A stretch of 16,969 nucleotides of DNA from JAZDKP01 sp043802925 (GCA_043802925.1 JAZDKP010000160.1:1-16969); one strand, 5' to 3'. Positions 6,307 to 15,775 are shown, counted from the stretch's first letter. Numbers and translations are program-made. Notes: generated by a model from the sequence alone, not told the origin.

Positions 6307-9300
6307 TCATTCTCCTGCTCCCTCCACTATCCGCACTTCCGCTTCGGTCAAACCGTACAAACAATAAACGAGCTCGTTTATCTTGTTGTCGGAATAGGTT
6401 ATGCGATTTTGAATTTGTTCTAGTTCGGATGGCGTTTTGGAGGCCTTCAGTCTTTGGTTGAGATTAATTATGGTTTTGACATTATCGATGATGGAATCCT
6501 TCTTAAGAACATCCCGTTGATTGTTTTTCTCAATAACTTTTACGGGCAGATTTTCTATGTAAACGATTTTCAATCGATAAAAACCGCCTTGTACCTTATC
6601 GCAAATATTGGTCATTAATAAATAAGTAAGCTTCGAGTTAAGGATGCCCAGCAAGTATAAATCGTCGGACACAATCAGCTGGTTATTGTCATTGCCATAA
6701 TACCCGTTTGCATCAAAAGCAAAAGCAGTTACTTCCCCACTTATCCCCGGCCAAAGTATTTTAGGTTTTTCAAACTCTTTGTAATAGTCCACCGAATCCT
6801 GTATCTCGTACCATTCATATCGTCCTGGTTTGCGCCCCTTCCATTCTTTTCCCTTATGGTTCGCGGGTTTTGGCATTAACTGCTCTTTATACTGCAGCAA
6901 ATGTTTCTTAATGCTCGGATACTTGTCGATGTCAATTCCCCGGCGTGTGAATATCAAATGCTTGTCCGACACCGGCGTTTGATACCGCTTGATGTCCCGG
7001 CCTGCCAGGAAGGGTTTGATGATTTCGGCGCACTTCTTGTCTTCAGCAATGAGCTTCTTCCTCGTGGCCGCATCGATGACGAATGCTTCGTTCAGTCCGG
7101 TCAGCACGCCACGATAAATCTTCCCCTGTACATATTCGCCCAAGGGAATGCCCGCTGTTTTTATCTTTTGCAGTAGTCTTTGTTCGTCCTGCGAAGCGAG
7201 GTTCCATCCGGCGTCCTCAAGTGACTCACGGCCGACCTTGATGCGGTTGGCGTTCACATACTCCTGCAAACTGGTAAAGTCGAGCGTCTTTACATTCGTT
7301 ACGTCAAACGCCCCTTTGCCCTTGGCGGCTTTGCGCGAAATAAAGATGCAGGGATAGGTCGTGGCGGATTCAAAGACCGGCAGGTCCCCGAAATCGATGA
7401 TTTCAGCAATGTCCTGTTCTTTCAGCCATTTGCGGAGCGGTTCGCCGTAATTGGCGCGCATCCATTTGTTCGCAACAATGATTCCGAAAACGCCTTTATC
7501 GTTGAGGAGCGTTATCCCGCGCTCAAAGAAGTAGGAATAAAGGTCAGCTGTGCCGTTATACACCTTATAATGGGTTTCAAAGTAGGGCTTGGAATCTCCG
7601 AGCAGTTCCTGCCGGACATAAGGCGGGTTGCCAATGACCGCATCGAATCCGCCCTGCCTGAAGATTTCCGGAAAGGCTGATTTCCAGTCGAAAGGCCGGA
7701 CCTTTTTTTCAACGTCTTTATCCATTGCCAGGAAACCATTGTTCACATCCGGCGCAATGAGCGAATTTCCGCATTTGATGTTATTGTCCAGCGTGGGAAG
7801 CACGCGGTCGTGGTAAAGCGAAAGCTGCGATTCCACGCTCGCGCGTGTCTCGCCCTCCAGGCACTTGAGAAGGAGCGAGAGCTTAGTGACTTCCACGGCC
7901 TGGGAATCGATATCCACACCGTGAATGTTGTTAAGGAGAATGCGCTTTTTTTCCGCGGTCGTAAGCCGCCCTTCCGGGGTTAGCGGAGAGGCTTTGCCTG
8001 TTTTCCGCCCGGATTTTACATAACCGTGCAGGTGCCAGTCGAGCAGAAACTGGTAAGCGCCCAGCAGGAATGAGCCGCTGCCGCAGGCCGGGTCAACGAT
8101 TTTAAGCGTCGAGACCGCTTCCGGCGTTTTTCCCTCCACGAGTTTTCCCACGGTATTTTGGACGATGTAATTGACAATATACTGGGGCGTGTAATAAACC
8201 CCGCCCGCCTTGCGGACCTCGGGCTTTTGCTCGATTTTGACGTGATGGCCCGCGGTGAGGCGGATGACGCTGCCCAGGAATTGTTCGTAGGTGTTGCCGA
8301 GAATTTCGACCGGGATTTCGGAGAAGAGATAAGAGCACTTAGGGAAATAGAGATTGGAAATGATTCCCTGCAGGACCTTGTTATCAATGGCAAGGCCCTT
8401 GGACAGGGTGTCTTTTTTAAAATCGAACAGGCCCGAATTATATTTCTGGTCGGCTTTTTGAAAATACCCGTACAGTGATTCGTAATAATCCCCGGCGTCT
8501 TTGCTTTTGGAGGGGAGGAGATCGCGCAGATTGCCGTAATGCTCCACCCCGCGGTCTTCGCAGATTCGGAGAAACAGGATGCGGTCCAACGTCTGCTGCA
8601 CAGTGTAATTGATTTGTTCTTCGGTCAGACCGGCGTTCCGGACAGCGATGTTGCCGGCCAGCTGCTTGCGCCACTCTTCCATGGAGGCAAGAAAGTCCTT
8701 GTCAACGGATTCGGTGCCGCGCTTGAGGCCGTCGGTCTTGAAATAACGCTCCAGACTGCCCTGCAGGACGTTTTCCTTGGCGAAAATGTCATATAGAAAA
8801 TCGAACCGTTCAAGGTATTGGCTGAATACAAGGTAATCGAGGCGGCAGACGCTGGTTTTGTCACCGAGCTTTGGCTTTTTGGTGCAGTCGTAAATCGCGA
8901 ACTCCTCAAAATCCGTGATCAGTGACATGGGAAACTTGGCGTTCCAGCCGTACAGACGTATCTGATAAGCGGGCGCAATCTCTTCCTTGATGAAAATGCT
9001 GGGTTTTTTCGCTTCGACGAAGAATTTTTTATGGCCGTAAATCGTGAACAGGTAATCCGGGGCTTTGACCGCGGCATCAATTGTCAGTGCGGCTTCGGTA
9101 ATGACGTCACGGTAGGGTTCGGGCTGGCCTGCCTCGTTGTCCACGTCCCAGCCCAGAGCCTTGAAGAACGGGTTGATGTAGTCCTGGCGCAGTTGGGCCT
9201 CTTTGTACCCGGTCTGCTTGTAGGATTCAAGGTTCTTTGAAAAGCGCTCGACGAGTTCGGCTATTTTAGCGCGAACCTGTTCTTTGGCGGTTTGCTTCAT
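6307..9300 (-). CDS. Type IIG restriction-modification enzyme, Eco57I-like fusion of nuclease, methylase and specificity domain
   Basis: A 997-residue single-chain enzyme, usual for type IIG, which cuts unmodified DNA and methylates adenine in its site using S-adenosylmethionine. Counting from ATG 9300, the N-terminal PD-(D/E)xK nuclease has APDYLF (Asp82) and FFVEAKKP (Glu96, Lys98). A helical linker follows. The methylase has motif I DPACGSGSFL (403-412) and catalytic motif IV NPPY (558-561), both intact. The C-terminal third resembles TaqI-type specificity domains, with GKIYRGVLTGLNEAFVID, FLAGRDIKRY and KPKILWPG. An alternative TTG at 9330 adds ten residues, but neither start has a clear ribosome site; ATG is preferred because the protein then begins MKQTAKEQVRAKI. 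Recognition sequence cannot be predicted. No separate methylase or C-protein gene is visible. Lower GC than the efflux operon suggests acquisition. Confidence 0.93.
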   Translation of the reverse strand: MKQTAKEQVRAKIAELVERFSKNLESYKQTGYKEAQLRQDYINPFFKALGWDVDNEAGQPEPYRDVITEAALTIDAAVKAPDYLFTIYGHKKFFVEAKKPSIFIKEEIAPAYQIRLYGWNAKFPMSLITDFEEFAIYDCTKKPKLGDKTSVCRLDYLVFSQYLERFDFLYDIFAKENVLQGSLERYFKTDGLKRGTESVDKDFLASMEEWRKQLAGNIAVRNAGLTEEQINYTVQQTLDRILFLRICEDRGVEHYGNLRDLLPSKSKDAGDYYESLYGYFQKADQKYNSGLFDFKKDTLSKGLAIDNKVLQGIISNLYFPKCSYLFSEIPVEILGNTYEQFLGSVIRLTAGHHVKIEQKPEVRKAGGVYYTPQYIVNYIVQNTVGKLVEGKTPEAVSTLKIVDPACGSGSFLLGAYQFLLDWHLHGYVKSGRKTGKASPLTPEGRLTTAEKKRILLNNIHGVDIDSQAVEVTKLSLLLKCLEGETRASVESQLSLYHDRVLPTLDNNIKCGNSLIAPDVNNGFLAMDKDVEKKVRPFDWKSAFPEIFRQGGFDAVIGNPPYVRQELLGDSKPYFETHYKVYNGTADLYSYFFERGITLLNDKGVFGIIVANKWMRANYGEPLRKWLKEQDIAEIIDFGDLPVFESATTYPCIFISRKAAKGKGAFDVTNVKTLDFTSLQEYVNANRIKVGRESLEDAGWNLASQDEQRLLQKIKTAGIPLGEYVQGKIYRGVLTGLNEAFVIDAATRKKLIAEDKKCAEIIKPFLAGRDIKRYQTPVSDKHLIFTRRGIDIDKYPSIKKHLLQYKEQLMPKPANHKGKEWKGRKPGRYEWYEIQDSVDYYKEFEKPKILWPGISGEVTAFAFDANGYYGNDNNQLIVSDDLYLLGILNSKLTYLLMTNICDKVQGGFYRLKIVYIENLPVKVIEKNNQRDVLKKDSIIDNVKTIINLNQRLKASKTPSELEQIQNRITYSDNKINELVYCLYGLTEAEVRIVEGAGE

Positions 9301-9309
9301 GCCATGAAA

Positions 9310-9327
9310 ATAACCATTGTTGGTTAT
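9310..9327. promoter_or_regulatory. Perfect 7-bp inverted repeat just upstream of the restriction-modification start
   Basis: ATAACCA (9310-9316), a TTGT spacer, TGGTTAT (9321-9327). If translation starts at ATG 9300, the repeat lies 9 bases before the start, where it could be an operator or an mRNA hairpin limiting expression. A GTTATAAC palindrome at 9348-9355 gives a TATAAC -10-like sequence on the minus strand, but no good -35 accompanies it. Confidence 0.35.
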
Positions 9328-9428
9328 CAATTCAACAGGAACGGGTTGTTATAACTCAGTGCTCTCCAGTTTTCTTTCGATGGCACCCTGAGTGGTAACT
9401 CTCCCACCCTTTCCCTGTAAAAACATTC

Positions 9429-12400
9429 TTATCGTGCCGCGGTCTTCCGTTTCCGCCGTTTTTCGCGCCAGTGTTCCCAGGTGTAATAAAAGGTCGGCGT
9501 GACAATCAGCACCAGAATGGTATTGAACAGCAGGCCCCAGAAAATGGCCCAGGCCAGCGGGGCGAACATCATGGTGGTGGAGGAACGGGTGACAATGCCG
9601 AGGTGCATGAAATCGATACCCACGCCCGTGGCCATGGGGACCAGGCCAATCATGGCCGTGATGGCCGTGAGCATGACGGGGCGGAGGCGGGTGGCGCCCC
9701 CTTCGATGACCGCTTCATCGAGCGGCCGGCCCTCTTTCCGCAGTTTGTTCATGAAATCAATGAGCACGATGCCGTTTTTGGCCACCACGCCGGCCAGCGC
9801 GATGATGCCGACCCCGCTCATCATGATGGAAAAGGTGACATCGGTCAGACGGGTATGCCCGAACGAGATGAAGTTGAGAAAGCTGAAAAGTTTATTGATG
9901 ATGAGGAAGCCCCAGAAAACGCCGCCCAGCGAAAGAAGGATTCCAATGAGGATGAGCAGGGGCTGGAACAACGAATTGAACTGGAAGACCATGGTCAGGA
10001 AAACCAGGCCCATGGCCACAAAGAAAGCTTTGACCAGGAAGGCCTGCGATTCGGCCTGTGACCGGCTGCCGCTGCCGGTGCTGATGGTGTATCCCGTGGG
10101 TGGTTTGAGCTTCTTGACTTCGGCCATGGCCAGGCTTTTGGGCTTGCGCTCGTCCTTTTGGTCGGGCGCAAGGTCCGCCCATACCTGGATGGTGCGCTTT
10201 CCGTCCACGTGATGAATGGAGGCGATGTTGGCGCCCTGGCTCATGACCGCCATGCTCAGGAGCGGGGCCTTTTTTCCTTCATGCGTCACGTTGATTTCGT
10301 CGAATCCTTTCAGGTTCTCACGCACCTCCGGGTTGAGGCGGACCATGATTTTATACTCGTTTTTGCCGACGCGGTATTTGCCCGCTTCGGTGCCGTAAAT
10401 GGCGCCACGCACAGCGGAGGCCACGTCCAGCGTGGAAAATCCGAGCCGCTTGGCCTGTTCGCGGTCCACATCAATGCGCAATTCGGGACGCGCGGGATCA
10501 TAGTCGTGGTTGGCGTTGGTGAGACCCGGGATTTTCTCCAGGATGTTCTTCACGTTGTCCGCGAGGATGCTTAAGGTCTGGTAGTTATCGCCGCTGATGT
10601 TGAGCTCCACCGGTTTTCCCGTGGGAGGGCCCATCGCCTGTTTTTTAACGCGCAGTTTCCAGCCCGGCACCCGCTGCGGGAGCGTGTCGTCCAGCCAGGC
10701 CATGGTCTGGTACGAGGAAATGTCGCGGTCCTGGTAATCCGCAAAATTAATGTCGAAATAGGCTTTATTGCTTTGTGCCTGACCGCTGGACATGTGGTCC
10801 GATTTGCCCATGCCCGAAACCGTGACCAAGGATTGGAAGGAGGCGATGGAATCGGTCATCCCCAAGGCCGCGCGTTCCGGAATCCGGATCACGGAATCGG
10901 TAATGGCCAGGTCCTGGCCCAGGGGACCTTCAATTTCAACGGAGGCCACGTCCGGTTCAACGATGGGAAAGAAAACCACGCCGGGACCGAACTTTCCGTA
11001 GGCCATAATGCCCAGGAGAACAAACAACACGCAGAAGGCGACCAGTTTCCAGGGATGACGCAGTGTCTTCTTAAGCGTGTTGCGGTAGAGGTCTTTGAAT
11101 TTCTCAAATCCCTGTTTAGGCCCGTCGCCTTCCATCTCGTGCGCGTCCTTGCGTGTCATGGTGAGGGAGGCGAAGACCGGGTTGAAGACAAAGGCCACAA
11201 ACAGCGAGGAGGAAAGCGTGATGCTCACGGTGATGGGGAGGTATTTGAGAAAATCGCCCATGATGCCGGGCATCCAGAGCACCGGCGCAAACGCCGCCAC
11301 CGTGGTCAGTGTGGCGGTGAAGACCGGGACCGCCACCTCGGAGGTCCCGTCCAGCGCGGCGCGCCACCGGTCTTTTCCCATATGCATATGCCGGTAGATG
11401 TTTTCCACCACCACAATGCCATCGTCCACCAGCATGCCGAGTGCGACCACCAGCGAAAACAACACGATCATATTGAGCGTCACATTCATATAATTAAGGA
11501 CAATAAAACCCATGGCCATGGAAAAGGGGATGGCCGTGGAAATGAACAACGCGTTGCGCCGGCCGAGGAAGAAGCCCAGCACCAGAAGGACCAGGATGAT
11601 GCCCATCAGCAGGTGGTTCTGGAGCTCGGTGATCATGTGGCGGATGTTTTTGGACAGGTCGAAGGTGATTTCGGTGTGGGTCCCCGCGGGCCAGTTGGCC
11701 TTGTCTTCGTCCAGGATTCTTTTGACCTCGTCCACAATCCGGATGATGTCCTCGCCCGTACGCTTGGCCACCGAGAGTGTGAGCGAGGGCTTGCCGTTGG
11801 TCCGGGAGAGGGTTTGCCGGTCGCGGTTGTAGATGAACGACACCCTGGCCACGTCGCGGATGCGGATGACGCGGCCGTTCTCGGAACGCACGATGAGGTC
11901 ATTGAACTGGTCCGGATTGGAAAGCTCGCCCGTGACCTTGATGGAAAACCGGAACCCCTGGGTTTTCATGGAGCCGCCGGGGATGTTCCGGTGCTGGTTC
12001 TGGACGGTCTGGACCACGTCGTACAGGCTGAGGTCGTGCAGCTGCAGCAGTGCGGGATCCGCGTCAATGGCAATCTCTTTTTCCTGTTTGCCCGTGACCT
12101 TGGTTTCCAGCACGCCCGGGATTTTGGCCATGCGTTCCTTGAGATTGTCGGCCAGCGCTTCCAGTTTTTCAATATCGTAATCGGAATAGAGCGACACGAT
12201 GACGATGGGGATGGAGGAGAAATTCAACTCCTGCGTGATGGGGTCCTCGGCGTCCTTGGGCAGATCGCCCCGGGCCTGGTCGACCTTGTCCTTGACGCGC
12301 CGCAGAGCGTCCTCGACCTTGACCTTGGGATCGAACTCCAGGAAGATGTTGGAGAAGCTCTCGTAGCTGGTGCTGGTCATCTGCTTGACGCCGTCGATGC

Positions 12401-12611
12401 CGTCGAGCTTGTCCTCGATTTTCTGGGTGATGAGGTTTTCGACCTCGGGCGGATTGGCGCCCGGGTACACGGTGGTCACAAAGATGTAGGGAATCTTGAT
12501 TTCCGGAAAGGCCTCGCGGCGCAGGCTCATGTAGCTGACCGCGCCCGCGACAAAGAGGATGACGGCGAGGACGAGGACCGAGACCGGATTTTTAAGCGCA
12601 AATTTGGTCAT
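9429..12611 (-). CDS. RND-family (HAE1) multidrug efflux pump, inner-membrane subunit
   Basis: A 1060-residue proton-driven transporter that forms the inner-membrane part of a tripartite efflux system. It starts MTKFALKNPVSVLVLAVILF, followed by the family signature REAFPEI and YPGANPPEVE. Periplasmic porter-domain sequence fills roughly residues 35-330 and again the middle of the second half. The proton-relay residues are present: Asp396-Asp397 in LGMLVDDGIVVVEN of transmembrane helix 4 and Lys945 in VVAKNGIVLIDF of helix 10. Length and order match AcrB/MdtB-type pumps. It follows the adaptor gene by 25 bases, with AAGG nine bases before its ATG. It is the last gene of the operon; no convincing intrinsic terminator lies between its TAA and the next gene. 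Substrates cannot be predicted. Confidence 0.95.
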   Translation of the reverse strand: MTKFALKNPVSVLVLAVILFVAGAVSYMSLRREAFPEIKIPYIFVTTVYPGANPPEVENLITQKIEDKLDGIDGVKQMTSTSYESFSNIFLEFDPKVKVEDALRRVKDKVDQARGDLPKDAEDPITQELNFSSIPIVIVSLYSDYDIEKLEALADNLKERMAKIPGVLETKVTGKQEKEIAIDADPALLQLHDLSLYDVVQTVQNQHRNIPGGSMKTQGFRFSIKVTGELSNPDQFNDLIVRSENGRVIRIRDVARVSFIYNRDRQTLSRTNGKPSLTLSVAKRTGEDIIRIVDEVKRILDEDKANWPAGTHTEITFDLSKNIRHMITELQNHLLMGIILVLLVLGFFLGRRNALFISTAIPFSMAMGFIVLNYMNVTLNMIVLFSLVVALGMLVDDGIVVVENIYRHMHMGKDRWRAALDGTSEVAVPVFTATLTTVAAFAPVLWMPGIMGDFLKYLPITVSITLSSSLFVAFVFNPVFASLTMTRKDAHEMEGDGPKQGFEKFKDLYRNTLKKTLRHPWKLVAFCVLFVLLGIMAYGKFGPGVVFFPIVEPDVASVEIEGPLGQDLAITDSVIRIPERAALGMTDSIASFQSLVTVSGMGKSDHMSSGQAQSNKAYFDINFADYQDRDISSYQTMAWLDDTLPQRVPGWKLRVKKQAMGPPTGKPVELNISGDNYQTLSILADNVKNILEKIPGLTNANHDYDPARPELRIDVDREQAKRLGFSTLDVASAVRGAIYGTEAGKYRVGKNEYKIMVRLNPEVRENLKGFDEINVTHEGKKAPLLSMAVMSQGANIASIHHVDGKRTIQVWADLAPDQKDERKPKSLAMAEVKKLKPPTGYTISTGSGSRSQAESQAFLVKAFFVAMGLVFLTMVFQFNSLFQPLLILIGILLSLGGVFWGFLIINKLFSFLNFISFGHTRLTDVTFSIMMSGVGIIALAGVVAKNGIVLIDFMNKLRKEGRPLDEAVIEGGATRLRPVMLTAITAMIGLVPMATGVGIDFMHLGIVTRSSTTMMFAPLAWAIFWGLLFNTILVLIVTPTFYYTWEHWREKRRKRKTAAR

Positions 12612-12636
12612 GGTTTTATACCTTCAACGGGTTTGT

Positions 12637-13698
12637 TCAGTAGGTGACCCGGGTTCCTTCGCTGAGTTGGAAGGCCCCGCTGATTACCAGTTTGTCGCCG
12701 GGGCGCAGGCCCTGGATGACCATGGCGCTGTCACCGGATTCCGCGCCGATTTTCAGTTCGCGTTGCCGGGCCATTCCGTTCACCACGACCATGGCCGATA
12801 TCCCGCTTTGCAGGTGCACCAGTGACGCGGACGGAACGACCACGGCTTTGGCGTAAGCGCGGCGCAGGATGCGCGCGCGGCCCATCATGCCGGGCTTCAG
12901 CCTGCCGTCGCGGTTCACGATTTCGATGCGCGCGATGGCGCTGCGGGAGCGCGCATCCACGGCGCCGTCCACGCTGGTGATGCGGCCGTCGTAGGAGCGG
13001 GTGGAATCCTGCAGGAGCTTGAATTCGGTTTTCATGCCTTCGGCGTACAGGAACGCCTCGGTTTCGGGAATGGAGATGACGGCCTCAAAACGGTCGAGCC
13101 GCGACAGCCGCAGGGTCAGCACGCCCGGGGAAAGGGTCTGGAATTTTTCAATGGCGCGGCTGACCATGACCCCGTCGAACGGGGCCTGGCAGCGGCTGTC
13201 CTCGTAGGCCCGCCGGGCCGAGGCCAGCAGCATGCGCGCATTCTGGTAGGCGAGGTTGGCGCCGTCCAGGGCGGAACGGCCGAGGGAGCCTTTCTCCACG
13301 TTCACTTTGGCCCGCTCCAGGTCGCCTTTTGTCACTTCCACCTGGGCTTCGGCGGCCTGCAGGGCCGCTTCGTACTTTTCGCCGTCAATGTCGCAGAGGG
13401 CCTCGCCCGCCTTGACGCGCGTGCCCACGGGCTTGATGCTGTTCACCCGGCCGCCCTGGTAGGGCGCGGTGAGGTTGGCGTCCTCGATGCCGCGCAGGTC
13501 CGCGGGGTAGCTCCCCCAGTCCTCAAACGGCACCTCCTTCACGTCCACGACCGTCACCTTGACAACAGACGAGTCGCGGGACGTGCTGTCAGCGGCCGCG
13601 TCTTTGGCTTTTTCCTTGCCCCCGCATCCGGCGATTCCCGCTGCGGCCAGGCAAAGGCCCGCGAGTGTCATACCTGCTGCAACCATTCTCATTTTCAT
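12637..13698 (-). CDS. Periplasmic adaptor (membrane fusion) lipoprotein of the RND efflux system
   Basis: A 353-residue HlyD/AcrA-type adaptor bridging pump and outer-membrane channel. The N-terminus carries a lipoprotein signal, with lipobox IAGC placing the lipidated residue at Cys25, followed by GGKEKAKD. A barrel-sandwich (lipoyl-like) half-motif occurs at GGRVNSIKPVGTRVKAGEALCDID. A short coiled-coil hairpin is rich in Ala, Glu and Lys (about 110-170). The second lipoyl half is APFDGVMVSRAIEKFQTLSPG, and beta-barrel and membrane-proximal segments follow (SIPETEAF, GRITSVDGAVD, LKPGMMGRARIL). It overlaps the TolC-like gene by ATGA (13695-13698), with GGAGG four bases before the ATG, so it is translationally coupled. 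A second ATG two codons in is an equally placed start. Confidence 0.93.
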   Translation of the reverse strand: MKMRMVAAGMTLAGLCLAAAGIAGCGGKEKAKDAAADSTSRDSSVVKVTVVDVKEVPFEDWGSYPADLRGIEDANLTAPYQGGRVNSIKPVGTRVKAGEALCDIDGEKYEAALQAAEAQVEVTKGDLERAKVNVEKGSLGRSALDGANLAYQNARMLLASARRAYEDSRCQAPFDGVMVSRAIEKFQTLSPGVLTLRLSRLDRFEAVISIPETEAFLYAEGMKTEFKLLQDSTRSYDGRITSVDGAVDARSRSAIARIEIVNRDGRLKPGMMGRARILRRAYAKAVVVPSASLVHLQSGISAMVVVNGMARQRELKIGAESGDSAMVIQGLRPGDKLVISGAFQLSEGTRVTY

Positions 13699-15101
13699 TT
13701 GTCCTCCAGCGTGATGATGCTAAATCCCATGGCCACCCGCAATGCGGCGCGGCTCCGGACCTGGCGGTAACGGGCGTTGGCAAAGCCCATTTCAGCCTGG
13801 CACAGGCGTTCCTCGGCCAGTTGCAGGTCGGAAAATTGGCCGCTGCCCTGCCTGAAATTTTCATTGCTCAGGTCGTAGGCTTCGCGCGCCGATGCCAGCA
13901 TCTGCCCGGAGGCCGTGCGGTTGTTGTCCGCGGCCGCGCATTCGGACAGTGCGCTCTTGACTTCAATTTCAACCATTTTGCCAACGGTTTCCCGGGTCAG
14001 TTTCAATTTGTCGGCGTCCGACAGGTATTGGCGGGCCCGGGCATGGTTGGCCAGTCCGTCAAACAGGGTCCATTGCATGCCCACGCCCACGGTCCAGTTC
14101 CGCCGCTCCCAGTCCACCAGGTCCTTGGCCTCGGAACCGGCCGTGCCGAGGGAGGCCTGGAGCCCTATGCTTGGAAGGTACATGGCGTTGAATATTTTGG
14201 CCCCGCCGTTGTTGGCCGATACCAGGAAACCGAGGGATTTCAAATCATTCCGGTTTTCCAGCGCTGTCTTGACGGCTTCGGATTCGGAGGCCGGCAGGGC
14301 GAATGCCAGACCGGCAAGGACGGCTGTCGTATCCAGCCGGAGGCTGTCGGAGAGCGGCTTTCCCATCATCATGCTCAGGCGCAATTTGGTGTTGCGGGCG
14401 TTTTGTGATACGCTGATGACCTCGGCGTCCTGACCGTGCAGGTCGGCCTGGCTTGTGAGCAGATAGGCCTTGTTTCCGGAGCCCAGTGAGAAATTGCGGG
14501 CCAGGAATTCGCTCAGCTCTTTTTTACGGGCCAGGGACCGCAGCGAAACGGAAAGGGCCAAATCCGTGAGCACGACCTGGTAGAAGGCATCGAGTGCCTG
14601 TAGTTGCAGTTGTTGGCAATTGCGGGTATAGGAAAACCGGACGGAACTGTCAATCTGGTTGGCCACCATGACTGCGGTGCCGATTTTGCCGAAGGTATAC
14701 AAGGGTTGGGAGACGGTGATGGCGCTGGTATAATAGGGCAGCTCCATGGGCGCGGTAAGCTTGCCGAATTGGTCGAAAATCGGTCCGATTTGACTCCAGT
14801 CAACCGGGCCGGTTTTGGGGAATTGAAAACCACTGCCTGACTGGTCTTGCCGGGCACCCGCTCCAAGCTGATACATCCGGGATGCGTTGATTGAAGCGGA
14901 AACCGTGGGCAGGGCCGCGGCCCATTTTTCGGTTATCATGGCAGAGGTTTTTTTGGTGGATTCGCGCATCATTTTCACGGAGTCGCTGTTGGTGCAGACT
15001 TCGCGGATGACCTGTTCCAGGGTGATTCCCTGGGAAATGGCCGGCGCACAGACGCCCGCGGCCAGAACCATGGATGCCAGTATTCCTGTTATCCGATTCA
15101 T
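13695..15101 (-). CDS. TolC-like outer-membrane efflux protein
   Basis: A 468-residue outer-membrane factor of the OEP family that gives the pump an exit duct. It has a signal peptide (MNRITGILASMVLAAGVCAPAISQG) and then ITLEQVIREVCTNSDSVKMMRES, the typical first-helix start of the family. The rest has the expected long alpha-helical barrel pattern in two structural repeats, with the second repeat recognisable at ARQYLSDADKLKLTRETVGKMVEIEVKSAL and SREAYDLSNENFRQGSGQFSDLQLAEE. The RGSG-like FRQGSGQFSDLQLAE motif near the end is characteristic. GGAG lies six bases before the ATG. It overlaps the TetR gene by ATGA (15098-15101) upstream and the adaptor by ATGA downstream. Confidence 0.92.
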   Translation of the reverse strand: MNRITGILASMVLAAGVCAPAISQGITLEQVIREVCTNSDSVKMMRESTKKTSAMITEKWAAALPTVSASINASRMYQLGAGARQDQSGSGFQFPKTGPVDWSQIGPIFDQFGKLTAPMELPYYTSAITVSQPLYTFGKIGTAVMVANQIDSSVRFSYTRNCQQLQLQALDAFYQVVLTDLALSVSLRSLARKKELSEFLARNFSLGSGNKAYLLTSQADLHGQDAEVISVSQNARNTKLRLSMMMGKPLSDSLRLDTTAVLAGLAFALPASESEAVKTALENRNDLKSLGFLVSANNGGAKIFNAMYLPSIGLQASLGTAGSEAKDLVDWERRNWTVGVGMQWTLFDGLANHARARQYLSDADKLKLTRETVGKMVEIEVKSALSECAAADNNRTASGQMLASAREAYDLSNENFRQGSGQFSDLQLAEERLCQAEMGFANARYRQVRSRAALRVAMGFSIITLEDK

Positions 15102-15775
15102 GCAATGCTCCTGATTTCCGCGCGGTTGTCCGTCACTACGATATGGCCGAGACCACTCGTTATAAATGCGAGCAGATTCATTACCGTTTCTTCGACATCG
15201 CCCATTTTACCTCTCATTTTCCATTCAAAGACCACGCCGCGCGCCAGCGAGGCGATGAAACGGGAGAGCGTGGCTTCATTCACGGTACTTTTGATTTCAC
15301 CCCGTTTCCGGGCTTCACCGAGCATGACCGTAAACGTATCAACCAATTCAACGAAATGACCATGAAAAGTTTTCACGAGTTCCTGGTGCTGTTTCACAAG
15401 ATGGGGGGCATTGAAGTTTTGGCACATCTGGTAATTGGCCGTCTCCCAGAGAAAAGCGAACTGCTCGCCGAAGAAGGTGAAGACTGTGCGAAGAAGGTAT
15501 TCAATGGATGTAAGAACAGGTTCGGATGGCTTCATGCCAAGCCGGAGCTTGGTTAGAAGCTCGTCAAAATCACGGATGGCCAGACTGAGGAAGATTTCTT
15601 CCTTATCCGAGAAATAGTTATATAATGAAGCTTTGGAGAACCCGGCGACCTGGGCGATGTCCTCGAGCTTTGTGTTGTGGAACCCATTGTCAGAAAACAC
15701 TTTACGTGCTGCATCCAGGATGAGATTGGCCTTGGCGTCCCGTACTGTCTGTTCGCGGATATCTTTTTGATTCAT
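15098..15775 (-). CDS. TetR/AcrR-family transcriptional regulator of the efflux operon
   Basis: A 225-residue DNA-binding regulator, likely a ligand-responsive repressor. The start chosen is ATG 15775, which has GGAG nine bases upstream; a TTG at 15808 would add eleven residues and lacks a ribosome site. The N-terminal TetR domain begins AKANLILDAARKVFSDNGFHNTK (shown in part) and holds the helix-turn-helix LEDIAQVAGFSKASLYNYFS (37-56), ending with the family-typical DKEEIF. The C-terminal ligand and dimer domain is divergent and hydrophobic, and does not point to a specific inducer. It is the first gene of the efflux operon and overlaps the TolC-like gene by ATGA, so it probably autoregulates pump, adaptor and channel together. 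Confidence 0.93.
   Translation of the reverse strand: MNQKDIREQTVRDAKANLILDAARKVFSDNGFHNTKLEDIAQVAGFSKASLYNYFSDKEEIFLSLAIRDFDELLTKLRLGMKPSEPVLTSIEYLLRTVFTFFGEQFAFLWETANYQMCQNFNAPHLVKQHQELVKTFHGHFVELVDTFTVMLGEARKRGEIKSTVNEATLSRFIASLARGVVFEWKMRGKMGDVEETVMNLLAFITSGLGHIVVTDNRAEIRSIA

Noticed and set aside
10773..12647. A 624-codon open frame on the plus strand opposite the RND pump gene
   Set aside because: Its residues are His, Asp, Gly and Val rich with no domain pattern, while the minus-strand frame encodes an unmistakable RND pump. Long antisense frames are expected in GC-rich genes.
13665..14408. A 247-codon plus-strand frame opposite the adaptor and TolC-like genes
   Set aside because: It crosses two well-supported genes on the other strand and has composition typical of a shadow frame.
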